A stretch of 64,000 nt of DNA from assembly GCA_029565685.1 (NCBI GenBank), contig JAKQNR010000035.1, positions 62,001-126,000 of the forward strand, in the 5' to 3' direction. A model generated the notes under the pieces. That model saw nothing but the letters and a program-made list of their open reading frames with translations. It was not told where the DNA came from and did no database searches. Source of the DNA: a bacterium (lineage in GTDB: Bacteria > Zhuqueibacterota > Zhuqueibacteria > Residuimicrobiales > Residuimicrobiaceae). Position numbers and translations under genes: made by a program. Below are positions 33,064 through 42,712 of this stretch, piece after piece; within the stretch, counting starts at the first letter, position 1, and the number at the start of each line of letters is the position of its first letter.

Positions 33064-36000
33064 ATGTTGGAACGTTTGACGTCTAAGGACTATCGCCTGA
33101 TCGCCCTGTGCCTGGTGGCGGCGATCCTCTCCCTGTTCATCATCGTCAACTATTTTTACAAAGCCTTTCCAGAGGCCTCCATCGATTTCAGGGTCACGCA
33201 AAAACAGTCACAACAGATCGCCGGAGAATGGCTGTCCAAGCTGACGCTGGATCCAACGGGATACCGCCATGCCTCGATTTTCGACTATGACAGCGAGGCC
33301 AAGACGTTTTTGGAAAAAGAGCTGGGAGCGGAACAAGCCAATCGGCTCATGGGCGATAAAGTTCGGCTCTGGCGTTACAGTCATCGCTGGTACAAAGCCC
33401 TGCAAAAGGAGGAGTTCTCCATGCGGATCAGCCCCAAAGGCGAATTCCTCGGCTTCAGCCATGACATTCCCGAAGAGCTGGTGGGCGCTCATCTCCCGGC
33501 CGCTTCCGCCCGGTTGCTGGCCTCCGACTTTCTGCAGAAAACCGTAGGCCTGGATACCACGCAGCTCGAATTCATCGAACACATGCAGACCGAGCGACCC
33601 AGCCGCCTGGATCACCGTTTTGTCTGGAAACGCATCGGTTTTAGCGTCCGCGAGGCGGATTATCGCTATCGCATTGTGGTTCAGGGCGACCGGGTGGATG
33701 GGTTCAGTGAATTCCTCCATGTGCCGGAGAGATGGTCCCGCGATTATCAAAAATTGCGCGCTAAAAATGAAACCGCCGGCACCGTCTCTGTTCTGCTGCT
33801 CTTTCTGACCATGTTGGCCATGTTGGCCATGTTCATTGTCCACATCCGCCACCGGGATATACGGTGGAAAACCGCGCTGATTTTCGGCCTGATCGCCTTT
33901 AGCCTCACCCTGCTGACCTCCTTGAATAACCTGCCCATCGACCAGTACGGCTTTCCGACTACGGACTCTTTTTCCAGCCTGATCACTCGAACTTTGTTGA
34001 ACGATCTGCTGACCGCTCTGGGCTATGGCCTGCTTATATTCTTTTTAACTGCCGCTGCGGAACCGCTCTATCGCGAGCAGTACCCCGACAAACCATCTCT
34101 GACCAATCTGTTCCGCTGGCGCGGTCTGCGCAGCAAACACTTTTTCAACGCGGTGATAGTAGGCGTCACGCTGACCTTTTTCTTTGCCGCCTATCAGATC
34201 CTCTTTTATCTGGTTTCGAGAAAATTCGGCGGATGGGCGCCCCAGGAGATCCCCTACGATAATATGCTGAACACCGCCTTTCCCTGGGTGTTCGTGCTGT
34301 TCATGGGCTTTATTCCTTCGGTGTCGGAAGAGTTCATGTCGCGTATGTTCTCGATTCCGTTTCTGCAAAAATTCACCAAGGTTCGCTGGCTTGCAATCGT
34401 TCTTCCTGCGTTCATCTGGGGATTTGGTCATGCCAATTATCCGCAGCAGCCGTTCTACATCCGCGGATTAGAGGTCGGTCTAGCCGGCGTCTTGATCGGA
34501 TTGGTCATGTTGCGCTTTGGCATTCTCGCCACCCTGGTCTGGCATTACTGTGTGGATGCGTTATTCACAGCTGTGCTGCTGTTCCGTTCCGGCAACCTTT
34601 ACTTTATCCTGACTGCCGCGGTCGGCTGCGGCCTGCTGTTGGCGCCGCTGATCATCGCAGTGGTCGCCTACCGGCGAAAGGGCGGATTCGCGTCCGAGGA
34701 CGACCTGTCCAATGCTCGAGAAGGCATTCACCGCATGGCAACGACCGAGAAGCAAATCGCGGAGCCGCTGCCGACGAGCGATTATCATCGGCTGCCGCTC
34801 CAGCGCATCGCCTGGGGATTGCTGATCGGTCTGCTGCTCTGTCTACTCTATCTGATCCCTGCGGAAAAGCCAGGCGGGTTCGTGCAATTTCCCTCCTCGG
34901 CCGAACAAGCGGAGCAGGCCGCCCTGCAGTTTGCCCGACAGCAGGGATTCAAGCTGGATGATTATGAGCGGGTGACCTCGGTAAGTGAACGGTTCGATCC
35001 CATCGTCGCTAAATACGTTTTGCAAAACGCAGGGCTGGCCCGCTTGAATCAGCTTTATGAAAAAGAAAGCCGCGGCAGCCGGTGGCAAGTGCGATTTTTC
35101 AAACCGCTGCAGCGCGAAGAATACCGGTTCTACCTTGATCCGAGGGATCTCTCTCTGGTCTCTTTCCTACGAACCGTGGAGGAAGACGCACCCGGGGCGA
35201 ACCTGGACCAGGATGCCGCCCGTGCCATCGCCACGGCGTTCGCCCGTTCTCAGGGCCTGTCCATCGAAGAGATGGTGCTCAAGGAAGGCCGCGAGGAGAA
35301 ACGCAAAAACCGGACGGATCACACCTTTACCTGGGAAGCGGCGGAGGGCGATCCACGCAACCTGAAGGAGCTCAAGTTCCGTTGCACAATCGATGTGCAG
35401 GGCGATGTGACGGCGCTTTACACCACTTTCGTAAAAATTCCGGAAGCCTATGAACGAGATCGAGAGAAACGCACGTTGTTCAACCATTTGCTTATCGGGT
35501 TGCGCATTCTGCTGATCGGCGGTTTGGCGGGGCTGGCGATCCTGCAACTGGTGCGCATTATTCGCCAGGGAACGGTCAATTGGAGATCCGCGCTGCTCTG
35601 GGCGGCGCCGGTCGCCAGCCTAGTGCTGGTGGACCGGCTGACCCAGATGCATCAGATGCTGGCCGGCTATCCGACTTCCATCTCCATCGATCTTTTCCGA
35701 ACCACGGCGTTCATCGGCGTGCTGATCTCCGTGATCGGCGTGTATGTGGCGGCGGCGCTTCTCCTCGCGCTCTGTTTCTCTCTTTATCCTCGAGCCCGGC
35801 ATATTCTGAGCAAGCCCCTGCGCCGCGAATGGGCGTTCGATGCGGTGCTGGCGAGCATCATCGCTCTGTTGTTGCGCTATGGATTCCGTCGCGCAAGCGA
35901 CCTGCTAACGGAGGCGTTTTCGCAGCATGCCTTGTTCAGCGGGCTCGATCTGCCGCAGATCATCGAAGGGCCGTTGCCCTGGCTGTCTGCGCTCACCGGC

Positions 36001-36414
36001 AGCCTGACCGGCATGATCTTTAGCGCCGGCCTGACCGCCGTTGCGATCTTTATGCTCCAGACCCATTTGCCGGATAGACGCTGGTGGCCGGCCCTGGTGC
36101 TGTTATTTGCTGTGGCCATGATCCCTGGCGCCACGCGCACCGGCGTCGAGGCGTTGTTGTCGGTCGTGTTGTTTCTCCTCTCCATCGCCTGGATCGTCAT
36201 CAGCCTGATCTGGTTCGGCGGCAAGAACCTGCTGTTCTATCCTCTTGTCTTTTTCCTGGTGCAAATCTTTGACGAGGTTACCGTCCTGTTGCATCAGGAT
36301 CAAGCCGCTCTGGCGCTCAACGGCCTCGGACTGATCCTGCTGCTGTGCGCGTTGATCATCTGGCTGTTGTGGCCGACGTTGAGCAAAACCGGCGCACATT
36401 CAGATTCCATTTAA
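33064..36414 (+). CDS. large CPBP-family membrane protease with an internal duplication
   Basis: 1116 residues in two similar halves. Each begins with one membrane helix, has an extracytoplasmic alpha/beta region of ~200 residues (first RVTQKQSQQIAGEWLSK, second SSAEQAEQAALQFARQQG), and ends with a multi-helix membrane domain. The first membrane domain carries the CPBP (Abi) glutamic protease motifs: SVSEEFMSRM (Glu422, Glu423, Arg427), IWGFGHANY (His456) and VWHYCVDAL (His494, Asp498). The second half (membrane part about 800-1110) lacks all of these and looks like a non-catalytic partner. In other bacteria CPBP proteins trim prenylated peptides or act in bacteriocin self-immunity; nothing here indicates the substrate. 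An epimerase gene follows after 15 bases. Confidence 0.88.
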   Translation: MLERLTSKDYRLIALCLVAAILSLFIIVNYFYKAFPEASIDFRVTQKQSQQIAGEWLSKLTLDPTGYRHASIFDYDSEAKTFLEKELGAEQANRLMGDKVRLWRYSHRWYKALQKEEFSMRISPKGEFLGFSHDIPEELVGAHLPAASARLLASDFLQKTVGLDTTQLEFIEHMQTERPSRLDHRFVWKRIGFSVREADYRYRIVVQGDRVDGFSEFLHVPERWSRDYQKLRAKNETAGTVSVLLLFLTMLAMLAMFIVHIRHRDIRWKTALIFGLIAFSLTLLTSLNNLPIDQYGFPTTDSFSSLITRTLLNDLLTALGYGLLIFFLTAAAEPLYREQYPDKPSLTNLFRWRGLRSKHFFNAVIVGVTLTFFFAAYQILFYLVSRKFGGWAPQEIPYDNMLNTAFPWVFVLFMGFIPSVSEEFMSRMFSIPFLQKFTKVRWLAIVLPAFIWGFGHANYPQQPFYIRGLEVGLAGVLIGLVMLRFGILATLVWHYCVDALFTAVLLFRSGNLYFILTAAVGCGLLLAPLIIAVVAYRRKGGFASEDDLSNAREGIHRMATTEKQIAEPLPTSDYHRLPLQRIAWGLLIGLLLCLLYLIPAEKPGGFVQFPSSAEQAEQAALQFARQQGFKLDDYERVTSVSERFDPIVAKYVLQNAGLARLNQLYEKESRGSRWQVRFFKPLQREEYRFYLDPRDLSLVSFLRTVEEDAPGANLDQDAARAIATAFARSQGLSIEEMVLKEGREEKRKNRTDHTFTWEAAEGDPRNLKELKFRCTIDVQGDVTALYTTFVKIPEAYERDREKRTLFNHLLIGLRILLIGGLAGLAILQLVRIIRQGTVNWRSALLWAAPVASLVLVDRLTQMHQMLAGYPTSISIDLFRTTAFIGVLISVIGVYVAAALLLALCFSLYPRARHILSKPLRREWAFDAVLASIIALLLRYGFRRASDLLTEAFSQHALFSGLDLPQIIEGPLPWLSALTGSLTGMIFSAGLTAVAIFMLQTHLPDRRWWPALVLLFAVAMIPGATRTGVEALLSVVLFLLSIAWIVISLIWFGGKNLLFYPLVFFLVQIFDEVTVLLHQDQAALALNGLGLILLLCALIIWLLWPTLSKTGAHSDSI

Positions 36415-36429
36415 AGGAAGAGTACGATC

Positions 36430-37404
36430 ATGAACATTCTGTTCATCGGCGGTACCGGCAACCTTTCGACCGATTGCGCCGCCCTGCTTCATCAAAGGGG
36501 CCACAACATATTCGTCATCCATCGCGGCCGCTCCTCGCTGCCCTCAGCCTACACCGGACTGATGGTGGACCGCCGCGATCCAGAAGGGATGACGCGTGCG
36601 CTGCAAGGTCTGAAGATCGATGTGGTGCTGAATTTTCTCGGCTTCCAGATCAGCGATGTGGAGCTGGATTTTTCGCTTTTCAACGGAAAAATCCGCCAGT
36701 ATCTCTTTATCAGCTCAGCCACCGTTTATGCCAAGCCTCACCGCAGTCTACCGCTGACCGAGCGCTCGCCTTTAGGCAATCCATACTCGGAATATGCGCA
36801 GAATAAACAGGCGTGCGAGGAGTGGCTCCTAGAGCACTGCCGGCAGGATCATTTTCCATTGACCATCGTCCGGCCCTCCCACACTTATTCCTGCCGGTGG
36901 ATTCCCAACCTCGTCAGCAGCAGCGATTATACGCTGGTCCACCGGTTGCAGCACCATGAGCCGGTGTTCCTGCATGATGACGGTCAGAGTCTATGGACGC
37001 TGACCTCCGCCGCTGATTTCAGCGTCGGCGTGGCCGGCCTGGTGGGTCACGAACAGGCATTGGGAGAAATCTTTCATATCACCTCAGATCAAGTGCTGAC
37101 CTGGAATCAAATTTATGCAGAAATCTGCCGCGCCGCGCATGTCTCTCGGCCCAACATTCTACACCTTCCCCTTGACCGCATCTGCCGCGCAGCGCCGGAG
37201 ATGACCGCCAAATTGGCCGGCGACAAAGCGGAGGCAGGCGTTTTCGACAACGCAAAGATCAAAACCCTAGTGCCGGATTTTGATTGCCGGAAAAACTTCC
37301 GCCAGGGCATCGCCGAATCCATGGCCTGGTTTCAACAGGACCCCGGACGTCGACGGCCGAATCCAGAGATCCAGGCTATCTATGAAAAAATCGTACAGGG
37401 GTGA
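36430..37404 (+). CDS. NAD-dependent epimerase/reductase (extended SDR)
   Basis: The 324-residue protein starts after AAGGAAGAG and opens with NILFIGGTGNLSTDCAALL, an NAD(P)-binding GGTGN variant of the SDR glycine motif. The catalytic Tyr-x-x-x-Lys is YAQNK (about residue 121), with the upstream Ser in FISSATVYA. It resembles NAD-dependent epimerases acting on sugar nucleotides or sugars. With the next genes (glycosidase-like protein and Gfo/Idh/MocA protein) it may belong to a sugar-modifying set. It lacks the C-terminal features of RmlD or GalE, so the exact substrate is unknown. Confidence 0.85.
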   Translation: MNILFIGGTGNLSTDCAALLHQRGHNIFVIHRGRSSLPSAYTGLMVDRRDPEGMTRALQGLKIDVVLNFLGFQISDVELDFSLFNGKIRQYLFISSATVYAKPHRSLPLTERSPLGNPYSEYAQNKQACEEWLLEHCRQDHFPLTIVRPSHTYSCRWIPNLVSSSDYTLVHRLQHHEPVFLHDDGQSLWTLTSAADFSVGVAGLVGHEQALGEIFHITSDQVLTWNQIYAEICRAAHVSRPNILHLPLDRICRAAPEMTAKLAGDKAEAGVFDNAKIKTLVPDFDCRKNFRQGIAESMAWFQQDPGRRRPNPEIQAIYEKIVQG

Positions 37405-37410
37405 AACACT

Positions 37411-39558
37411 GTGTCATCCTTGACAGTCGCAAAACCGCCGGTGCAAATCGGCAATGAATCTGTCCAGATTCACGTGCACCAGCAGTCGGACCGGTTATCC
37501 CTGATAGTTGCAGCAGCCGGAGCCGACAGATCCTTTACCCCCATTCTGGAAAGAATCGGTCAGACTGATCAGCAGCAGGGAGTGTACGAATGGGTTCAGG
37601 AAGCGCAGGTCGAAACGTTCACCGGTCCGCGCTTCATCAGCGTTGAACTGCACCATCCATTCGAACAGGGTTCTTACCACGGTCTTCTGTTTTTACCCAA
37701 TGATTCCGGCTGGGTGCACATCCAGGAGACCCTGGCAGCCGACGACCAGAACAGCGGCATGGCGGTGCAGCGCTTTGAAGCGATCTGGCGGTTCCTGGAG
37801 TGGCACGAGCCCGGCGAAGTTTTTTCGCCCCATTTGGCGCCTGAGACCGACGATCTGATCGGCCGACATGTGTTACGCAGTCCGGTGCTGACCGCTCAGT
37901 GCGGCTCGCGGGCCGCTGCTTTGGTTCGTGATGTGGATGAATTAGCCAAGAGTCAGTCGATACCGGCAGCCATGAATCTGCTGCGACAGGAACAGACGCC
38001 GGTTTTTTATACAGGCCTGCGCCCCCATCGAGTGAGGGATCACGTCTATTTTGCCGCTGAATCCGTTATCGCACGACCCGCCCTACTTTTTCATAGCTAC
38101 TCTCTTTGGGTTTCCAGCACAGCGGAACCTGGAGAAGCGCTGCGCCAGGGCCGGAAAAAAGTGTGGGCCGCATCCCCTGCTCCTCATTTATCGCAGCGCA
38201 ATGAACGATGGCCGGAACCGGCAAGCTATGCTGAACAGATCTATCCGCTGATCCTGCGAGAACGCTGGATCGAAACTCGGTATGATGGTCGTATGGTGGG
38301 CGCGGTTCGTCTGGATCGCAGTTATCGCAACGACGTCTGGTTCTGCGCTTGGTTCAATTCTCTGCGCACCAGCTACGGCCTCTATCTCTGGGGCCGGTTT
38401 CTCAACCGGGCGGAATGGATGGAGAAAGCGGCTTCAACGCGCGAGCTGTTGGCCCACGCCCCGCAGGACAAGGGATTATATCCCACTGTCTTTGTTTTCA
38501 GCGACAAACCCTATTGGCAGCACAGCCATCATCAAGGGGGCGGGCCGGGCATCTATCATCTGTTCGACATGTCCTGGACAGTCTACCAATTATTGCGCTG
38601 GCATCGCGACATCGAACCGCATGCCCGCTCCATTGACTTTGCCAAAGAGTACTGCCGCGGCCTCCTCCGATTGCAGCAGTCGGACGGTTCTCTGCCCGCC
38701 TACGTCGATGCAGTCACCCAGGCGCCGGTGCAGCAGGTAAATCATAAGGCGCTGCTCAAAGACCTGCAAACGCACCCATCCGGCGACGGTTATATCCCTT
38801 ACATGCTGAAACAGCACTGGACCGAAGACCGCTTCCTCAGCAGCGCGGAGGACAGCGCCTCTCTGTTGTGCCTGGCCGAGCTGGCCTTTCTGTTGTCGAA
38901 TGAGGATCCACTGCGCAATCGAATCCTCGTTGGCGCAAAAAAGATCGCCGGTTTTTTTGCGGAGAAAATTATCCCCGAATCAGCGTGGATGGATTTCGAG
39001 GTTTATTATTCATGCAGTCCCAAGTCCTTGCTGTTCTATGATCATCGTTCCGGACAGCGGCCGCAGAACACCTTGTGCATGCACATGGCGGCTGCCGGAT
39101 TATTGCGGCTTTACGAAACGACAGCGGACAAGGCCTTCCTATCCATGGCGCAACGGGTTTGGGACCGGCTCTGTCTGTATCAGCAGGTGTGGGATCCTTA
39201 TTTCCTCAGCCTGCATGGATTCGGCGGCTACGGCGTCATGAACACGGACGGCGAATGGAACGATGCGCGACAGGCGCAGTTCGCCGACACCCATCTGGAT
39301 TTCTACCGTATCACCGGCGATGAGGAGCAGCGGCAGCGCGGCTGCGCAGCCTGTCGCGCCGCCTTTGCCACCGTATTTTTACCGCAGAACCACCGCCTCT
39401 ACCCCGTAGGCTGGTGGCGTCAGCCGCGCGGGCAGGCGGCGGAGAACCACGGCCATAGCGGATCGGACCGGCTGTGCGGCGTCAGCGGATTCGATTGGGG
39501 CAGCGGCAGCGCGCTGGCCGGCGCAGCCTATTTCCGGCTGCACGGCGTCGAGTTGTGA
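37411..39558 (+). CDS. glycosidase-like alpha/alpha-toroid protein, function unknown
   Basis: 715 residues from GTG 37411, six bases after the epimerase stop. There is no signal peptide, so it is probably cytoplasmic. The first ~260 residues form a beta-rich region; from about 270 to 690, hydrophobic and aromatic helix segments recur (DVWFCAWFNSLRTSYGLYLW, WTVYQLLRWHRDIEPHA, LLCLAELAFLL, TLCMHMAAAGLLRLYE, QFADTHLDFYRITGD). That pattern suggests an (alpha/alpha)6 toroid as in GH88, GH105, GH127 or related families. I see no certain catalytic acids. Its companions suggest handling of an intracellular glycan or sugar. Confidence 0.7.
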   Translation: MSSLTVAKPPVQIGNESVQIHVHQQSDRLSLIVAAAGADRSFTPILERIGQTDQQQGVYEWVQEAQVETFTGPRFISVELHHPFEQGSYHGLLFLPNDSGWVHIQETLAADDQNSGMAVQRFEAIWRFLEWHEPGEVFSPHLAPETDDLIGRHVLRSPVLTAQCGSRAAALVRDVDELAKSQSIPAAMNLLRQEQTPVFYTGLRPHRVRDHVYFAAESVIARPALLFHSYSLWVSSTAEPGEALRQGRKKVWAASPAPHLSQRNERWPEPASYAEQIYPLILRERWIETRYDGRMVGAVRLDRSYRNDVWFCAWFNSLRTSYGLYLWGRFLNRAEWMEKAASTRELLAHAPQDKGLYPTVFVFSDKPYWQHSHHQGGGPGIYHLFDMSWTVYQLLRWHRDIEPHARSIDFAKEYCRGLLRLQQSDGSLPAYVDAVTQAPVQQVNHKALLKDLQTHPSGDGYIPYMLKQHWTEDRFLSSAEDSASLLCLAELAFLLSNEDPLRNRILVGAKKIAGFFAEKIIPESAWMDFEVYYSCSPKSLLFYDHRSGQRPQNTLCMHMAAAGLLRLYETTADKAFLSMAQRVWDRLCLYQQVWDPYFLSLHGFGGYGVMNTDGEWNDARQAQFADTHLDFYRITGDEEQRQRGCAACRAAFATVFLPQNHRLYPVGWWRQPRGQAAENHGHSGSDRLCGVSGFDWGSGSALAGAAYFRLHGVEL

Positions 39559-39753
39559 ATCAACCAGGAATAGTGCTTGCACTTTTTCTTCATATCCCTT
39601 AACTTTAAGGTATTAAAAGGTTGGCATCGCTGCTTCACAATATCTGACCTGAAAAATTTTTTAGCCGGCCGCGGCCAGGGGACGAGCGCCCTGCAGCCGC
39701 CTGATCTGCACGAACATAGCGGCGACTGCCGGTCGCCTGAAACCGAGGTGTTG

Positions 39754-40734
39754 ATGAAATTTCAACCGGTCAAACCACTGATCCTCTTGTTCAGCATGCT
39801 ACCAGGACTCTTACCCATGTCTCTAAACGCTCAACCTGTGCGTATCGGCCTCATCGGCCTGGACACCTCCCATGCTCCGGCGTTTACCCGTTCACTCAAT
39901 GATTCCGCCTCTGCAGAGTATGTGCCGGGCGGCCGCGTCGTCTGTGCCTTTCCCGGCGGCAGCCCGGACGTCGAAGCCAGCCGTACCCGAGTGGAAGGGT
40001 ATACGAGGGAGCTGAAGGAGAAATGGAACATCGAGATCGTCGGCGATATTTCGACGCTGATCAGCAAAGTGGATGCAGTCATCCTTACCAGTGTGGACGG
40101 CCGCGTCCATCTACAACAGGTTCGGCCTGTTCTCCAGGCTCACAAACCGGTCTTCATCGATAAACCCATGGCCGCCAACGTCAAAGAAGTGAAAGAGATC
40201 TTTCGCCTGGCGGATCAATATCAGACCCCCTGCTTCAGCGCCTCCAGTCTGCGCTTTCTGGACGGCTTTTATCAGGCGGTGCAAAACAAAACCCTGGGCG
40301 CGATTCTGGGCTGCGAGGCTTTTAGTCCGGCCTCCTACGAACCCCACCATCCAGATCTCGTGTGGTACGGCATTCACGGCATCGAAATGCTGTTCACCGC
40401 TCTTGGGCCGGGATGCGTCAAAATTCAGCGCATTCAACAGGCCGATGCGGATGTGGTGATCGGAGTGTGGCAGGACGGCCGCGTGGGAGTTTTCCGTGGG
40501 CTGCGCAGCGGCGCCAAGGACTATGGGGTCGCACTGTATGGTGAAAAATCCATCGCCCATTTCGAACTGGGCAAAGGCTCGGTCTATAAGAACCTACTGA
40601 TCCAGATCATCGAGTTCTTCCGCACCGGCCGATCCCCGGTACCGCGCGAGGAGACCATCGCCATGTTCACCTTTATGGAAGCGGCGGATAAAAGCAAAAA
40701 GCAGTCGGGCAAATGGATCACCCTCCGCCCGTGA
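39754..40734 (+). CDS. exported Gfo/Idh/MocA family oxidoreductase
   Basis: ATG 39754 with GAGG upstream gives 326 residues; the in-frame opening from 39577 looks non-coding. A signal peptide (LILLFSMLPGLLPMSLNAQ) precedes a Rossmann domain (VRIGLIGLDTSHAPAFTRSL; the usual G-x-G-x-x-G is altered). HKPVFIDKPMAANVKEV is the EKP-like motif, and YGIHGIEMLFTALG carries the catalytic-type His. These enzymes oxidise or reduce sugars with NAD(P). Exported members occur in FCB bacteria for glycan breakdown, but the changed cofactor motif may mean a tightly bound or lost cofactor. Confidence 0.85.
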   Translation: MKFQPVKPLILLFSMLPGLLPMSLNAQPVRIGLIGLDTSHAPAFTRSLNDSASAEYVPGGRVVCAFPGGSPDVEASRTRVEGYTRELKEKWNIEIVGDISTLISKVDAVILTSVDGRVHLQQVRPVLQAHKPVFIDKPMAANVKEVKEIFRLADQYQTPCFSASSLRFLDGFYQAVQNKTLGAILGCEAFSPASYEPHHPDLVWYGIHGIEMLFTALGPGCVKIQRIQQADADVVIGVWQDGRVGVFRGLRSGAKDYGVALYGEKSIAHFELGKGSVYKNLLIQIIEFFRTGRSPVPREETIAMFTFMEAADKSKKQSGKWITLRP

Positions 40735-40761
40735 CCTGTTAAACAACGGTGCAATCCGGCT

Positions 40762-41703
40762 ATGCATTCTATTCTGAATAAAGTCCTTTGGTGTTTAATC
40801 CTGGTTCTCTGTGTTCCATTGGAACCAGCCATGGCAGGAGGCTCAGCGGGCTTTTCGCTGACCTGCAAAGGGATCAACACCAGCCGGCGCATCTTTTCCA
40901 TCTTTGTCATGCCCGGTGAAACGGTATCTCTGCGGCTGCACAAGAGTAAGGCCGAGGATGAAATCCAAATGCGCAGTGAACTTTGTTGCACCCGTCGCTC
41001 TGTAGACGAGGTCGTTTTTCACGCACCGGCTGCCCCTGGCGTTTACCCCTGCACTTTTTATCGCGCCCAGCCGCCGGACAGCATCCAGCTCCAGGTCTTT
41101 GTGCTGACGCCATATGATGGCACGGAACAACTGGAAGGTTGCCAGATCGGCTTTTACCCGTCCCGCGTGATGCAAACTCTTACCCATCATAAGACGCCGG
41201 CTGGATTCATCCGGGTCACCAAAGAGATGGCATGCATGCATCTGTCTCCTCATTTCCAGGTGGCCCAGTTTCTCTGCAAGCAGCCGGGGGACTATCCGAA
41301 ATTTCTCTGTTTACAGGAAAAACTGTTGCACAAGCTGGAGTTGATCCTCGACCATCTGGCCTTGAAGGGCTTTGTCTGCCCCACTCTGGCGATCCTGAGT
41401 GGGTTTCGCACGCCGGCGTACAACAAGGCCATCGGCAACGTACCATACAGCTGGCATTGTTGGGGCGGGGCTGCGGATATCTTTGTCGATCGCGATGGCA
41501 ACGGTCATATGGACGATCTCAACCGCGACGGCCGCTGTGACCTGCTCGATGCGGAACAGCTCCGCGATTGGATCGAGGCATGGAGCCGGGAACCGGTTTT
41601 CGCCTCGCTCCTGGGCGGTCTTGCACGATATCGTCGCACGCATAGCCATGGTCCGTTCGTCCATGTGGATGTGCGCGGCTCTGCCGCCAGTTGGGGCGAG
41701 TAA
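40762..41703 (+). CDS. secreted peptidase M15-like (D-Ala-D-Ala carboxypeptidase fold) with Ca-loop-like insert
   Basis: A 313-residue protein with a signal peptide (VLWCLILVLCVPLEPAMA). The N-terminal ~140 residues are a beta domain. The C-terminal domain matches M15A peptidases: SGFRTPAYNKAIGN (Arg), SWHCWGGAADIFVD with zinc ligands His232 and Asp239, and FVHVDVRG with His301. Between Asp239 and His301 lies DRDGNGHMDDLNRDGRCD, two aspartate-rich loops resembling EF-hand or dockerin calcium sites. It should cleave peptidoglycan stem peptides in the periplasm. Next to an Mce operon, envelope maintenance is plausible. Confidence 0.82.
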   Translation: MHSILNKVLWCLILVLCVPLEPAMAGGSAGFSLTCKGINTSRRIFSIFVMPGETVSLRLHKSKAEDEIQMRSELCCTRRSVDEVVFHAPAAPGVYPCTFYRAQPPDSIQLQVFVLTPYDGTEQLEGCQIGFYPSRVMQTLTHHKTPAGFIRVTKEMACMHLSPHFQVAQFLCKQPGDYPKFLCLQEKLLHKLELILDHLALKGFVCPTLAILSGFRTPAYNKAIGNVPYSWHCWGGAADIFVDRDGNGHMDDLNRDGRCDLLDAEQLRDWIEAWSREPVFASLLGGLARYRRTHSHGPFVHVDVRGSAASWGE

Positions 41704-41727
41704 TGTCAACAAACGATTGGTAACAGC

Positions 41728-42711
41728 ATGATCAGCAAATCGCAAAAAATCCGTCTCGGTGTGTTTGTGGTGATCGCCTGCCTTGTCCTGCTGGCCGTCG
41801 TCGGCGTCATCCTGGTGCCGAAGCTGCTGGAGCAACGGGATATCTACTATATCGGTTTTCGCGACACCTCGGTCACCGGGCTGCTGGAGGGCGGCACCGT
41901 CAAATATCAGGGTTTGACCGTCGGATTCATCAGCAAAATCACCATCGATCCGCAGGACATCCGCCGAGTCATCGTAGAGATATCGCTGGATCAGGGCACG
42001 CCTATTCGCGAGGACACCCAGGCGGAGATGGCGCTGCTCGGCATCACCGGCATCAAGCTCATCGAACTGCGCAGCGGCAGCAATGAGGCCAAACCACTGC
42101 CGCCGCGCTCCTTCATCTCAGCCACCGCCTCCATCACCGATCGGCTCACCAACACCGCAGAGGCCATTGCCGGCAAAGCACAAACCGTGATGGACAACCT
42201 GGCGGAGATCACAGACCAGGAGAACCGCGCCAAACTGATGGAACTGTTGACCAGAACCAACACCACCATCGCCGAATTGAACAGCCTGTTGCAGCGCAAC
42301 CGTCCGGCCATCGACACCACGATGAACAACGCGATGACCTTCAGCAGCGATGCACGCCAGATCGCCCTTCTCACCAAACGCACCATGATGCGCGTCGACG
42401 AGATCGCCGAATCGGATTCACTGCGCAGAATCCTGAGCAATCTGGTCGAGATCACCGAAAGCATCAAAAAAGCGGACATTGTGGAATTAATGCATGAATT
42501 AAACGCAACCCTGGAACGCAGCAACCGCATGCTCCGCGACGCAGAAACCATGTTTATCAAAAGCCGTGCAGACATGCTCGACATCGTCGGCTCGTTCAAG
42601 GAGACCTCTGACAATCTCAACCAGCTGACGCGCATGCTCAACGAGGATCCATCGATCTTGGTGCGCGGCGTCAAACCCAAGAATCCGCCGGATGACAAAT
42701 TAGGAAAATGA
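41728..42711 (+). CDS. mlaD: MlaD/MCE-domain lipid transport protein
   Basis: 327 residues: an N-terminal anchor helix (LGVFVVIACLVLLAVVGVILVP), one MCE domain (about 40-115, with YYIGFRDTSVTGLLEGGTVKYQGLTVG), then a long coiled helical region. The substrate-binding subunit of an MlaFEDB-like phospholipid transporter sits in the inner membrane facing the periplasm. Gene order here is D, lipoprotein, E, and no ATPase or MlaB/C gene is visible nearby. Longer than E. coli MlaD (about 180) owing to the helical tail, as in Mce/PqiB-type proteins. Confidence 0.88.
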   Translation: MISKSQKIRLGVFVVIACLVLLAVVGVILVPKLLEQRDIYYIGFRDTSVTGLLEGGTVKYQGLTVGFISKITIDPQDIRRVIVEISLDQGTPIREDTQAEMALLGITGIKLIELRSGSNEAKPLPPRSFISATASITDRLTNTAEAIAGKAQTVMDNLAEITDQENRAKLMELLTRTNTTIAELNSLLQRNRPAIDTTMNNAMTFSSDARQIALLTKRTMMRVDEIAESDSLRRILSNLVEITESIKKADIVELMHELNATLERSNRMLRDAETMFIKSRADMLDIVGSFKETSDNLNQLTRMLNEDPSILVRGVKPKNPPDDKLGK

Positions 42712-42712
42712 C

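Noticed and set aside
33811..33834. Short tandem repeat of ATGTTGGCC units
   Set aside because: Encodes a Met-Leu-Ala repeat in a membrane helix; too short to be a meaningful element.
34991..35005. GGTTCGATCCC resembling a tRNA T-arm
   Set aside because: Located inside the protease gene with no matching acceptor, D or anticodon arms. No complete tRNA was found in the window.
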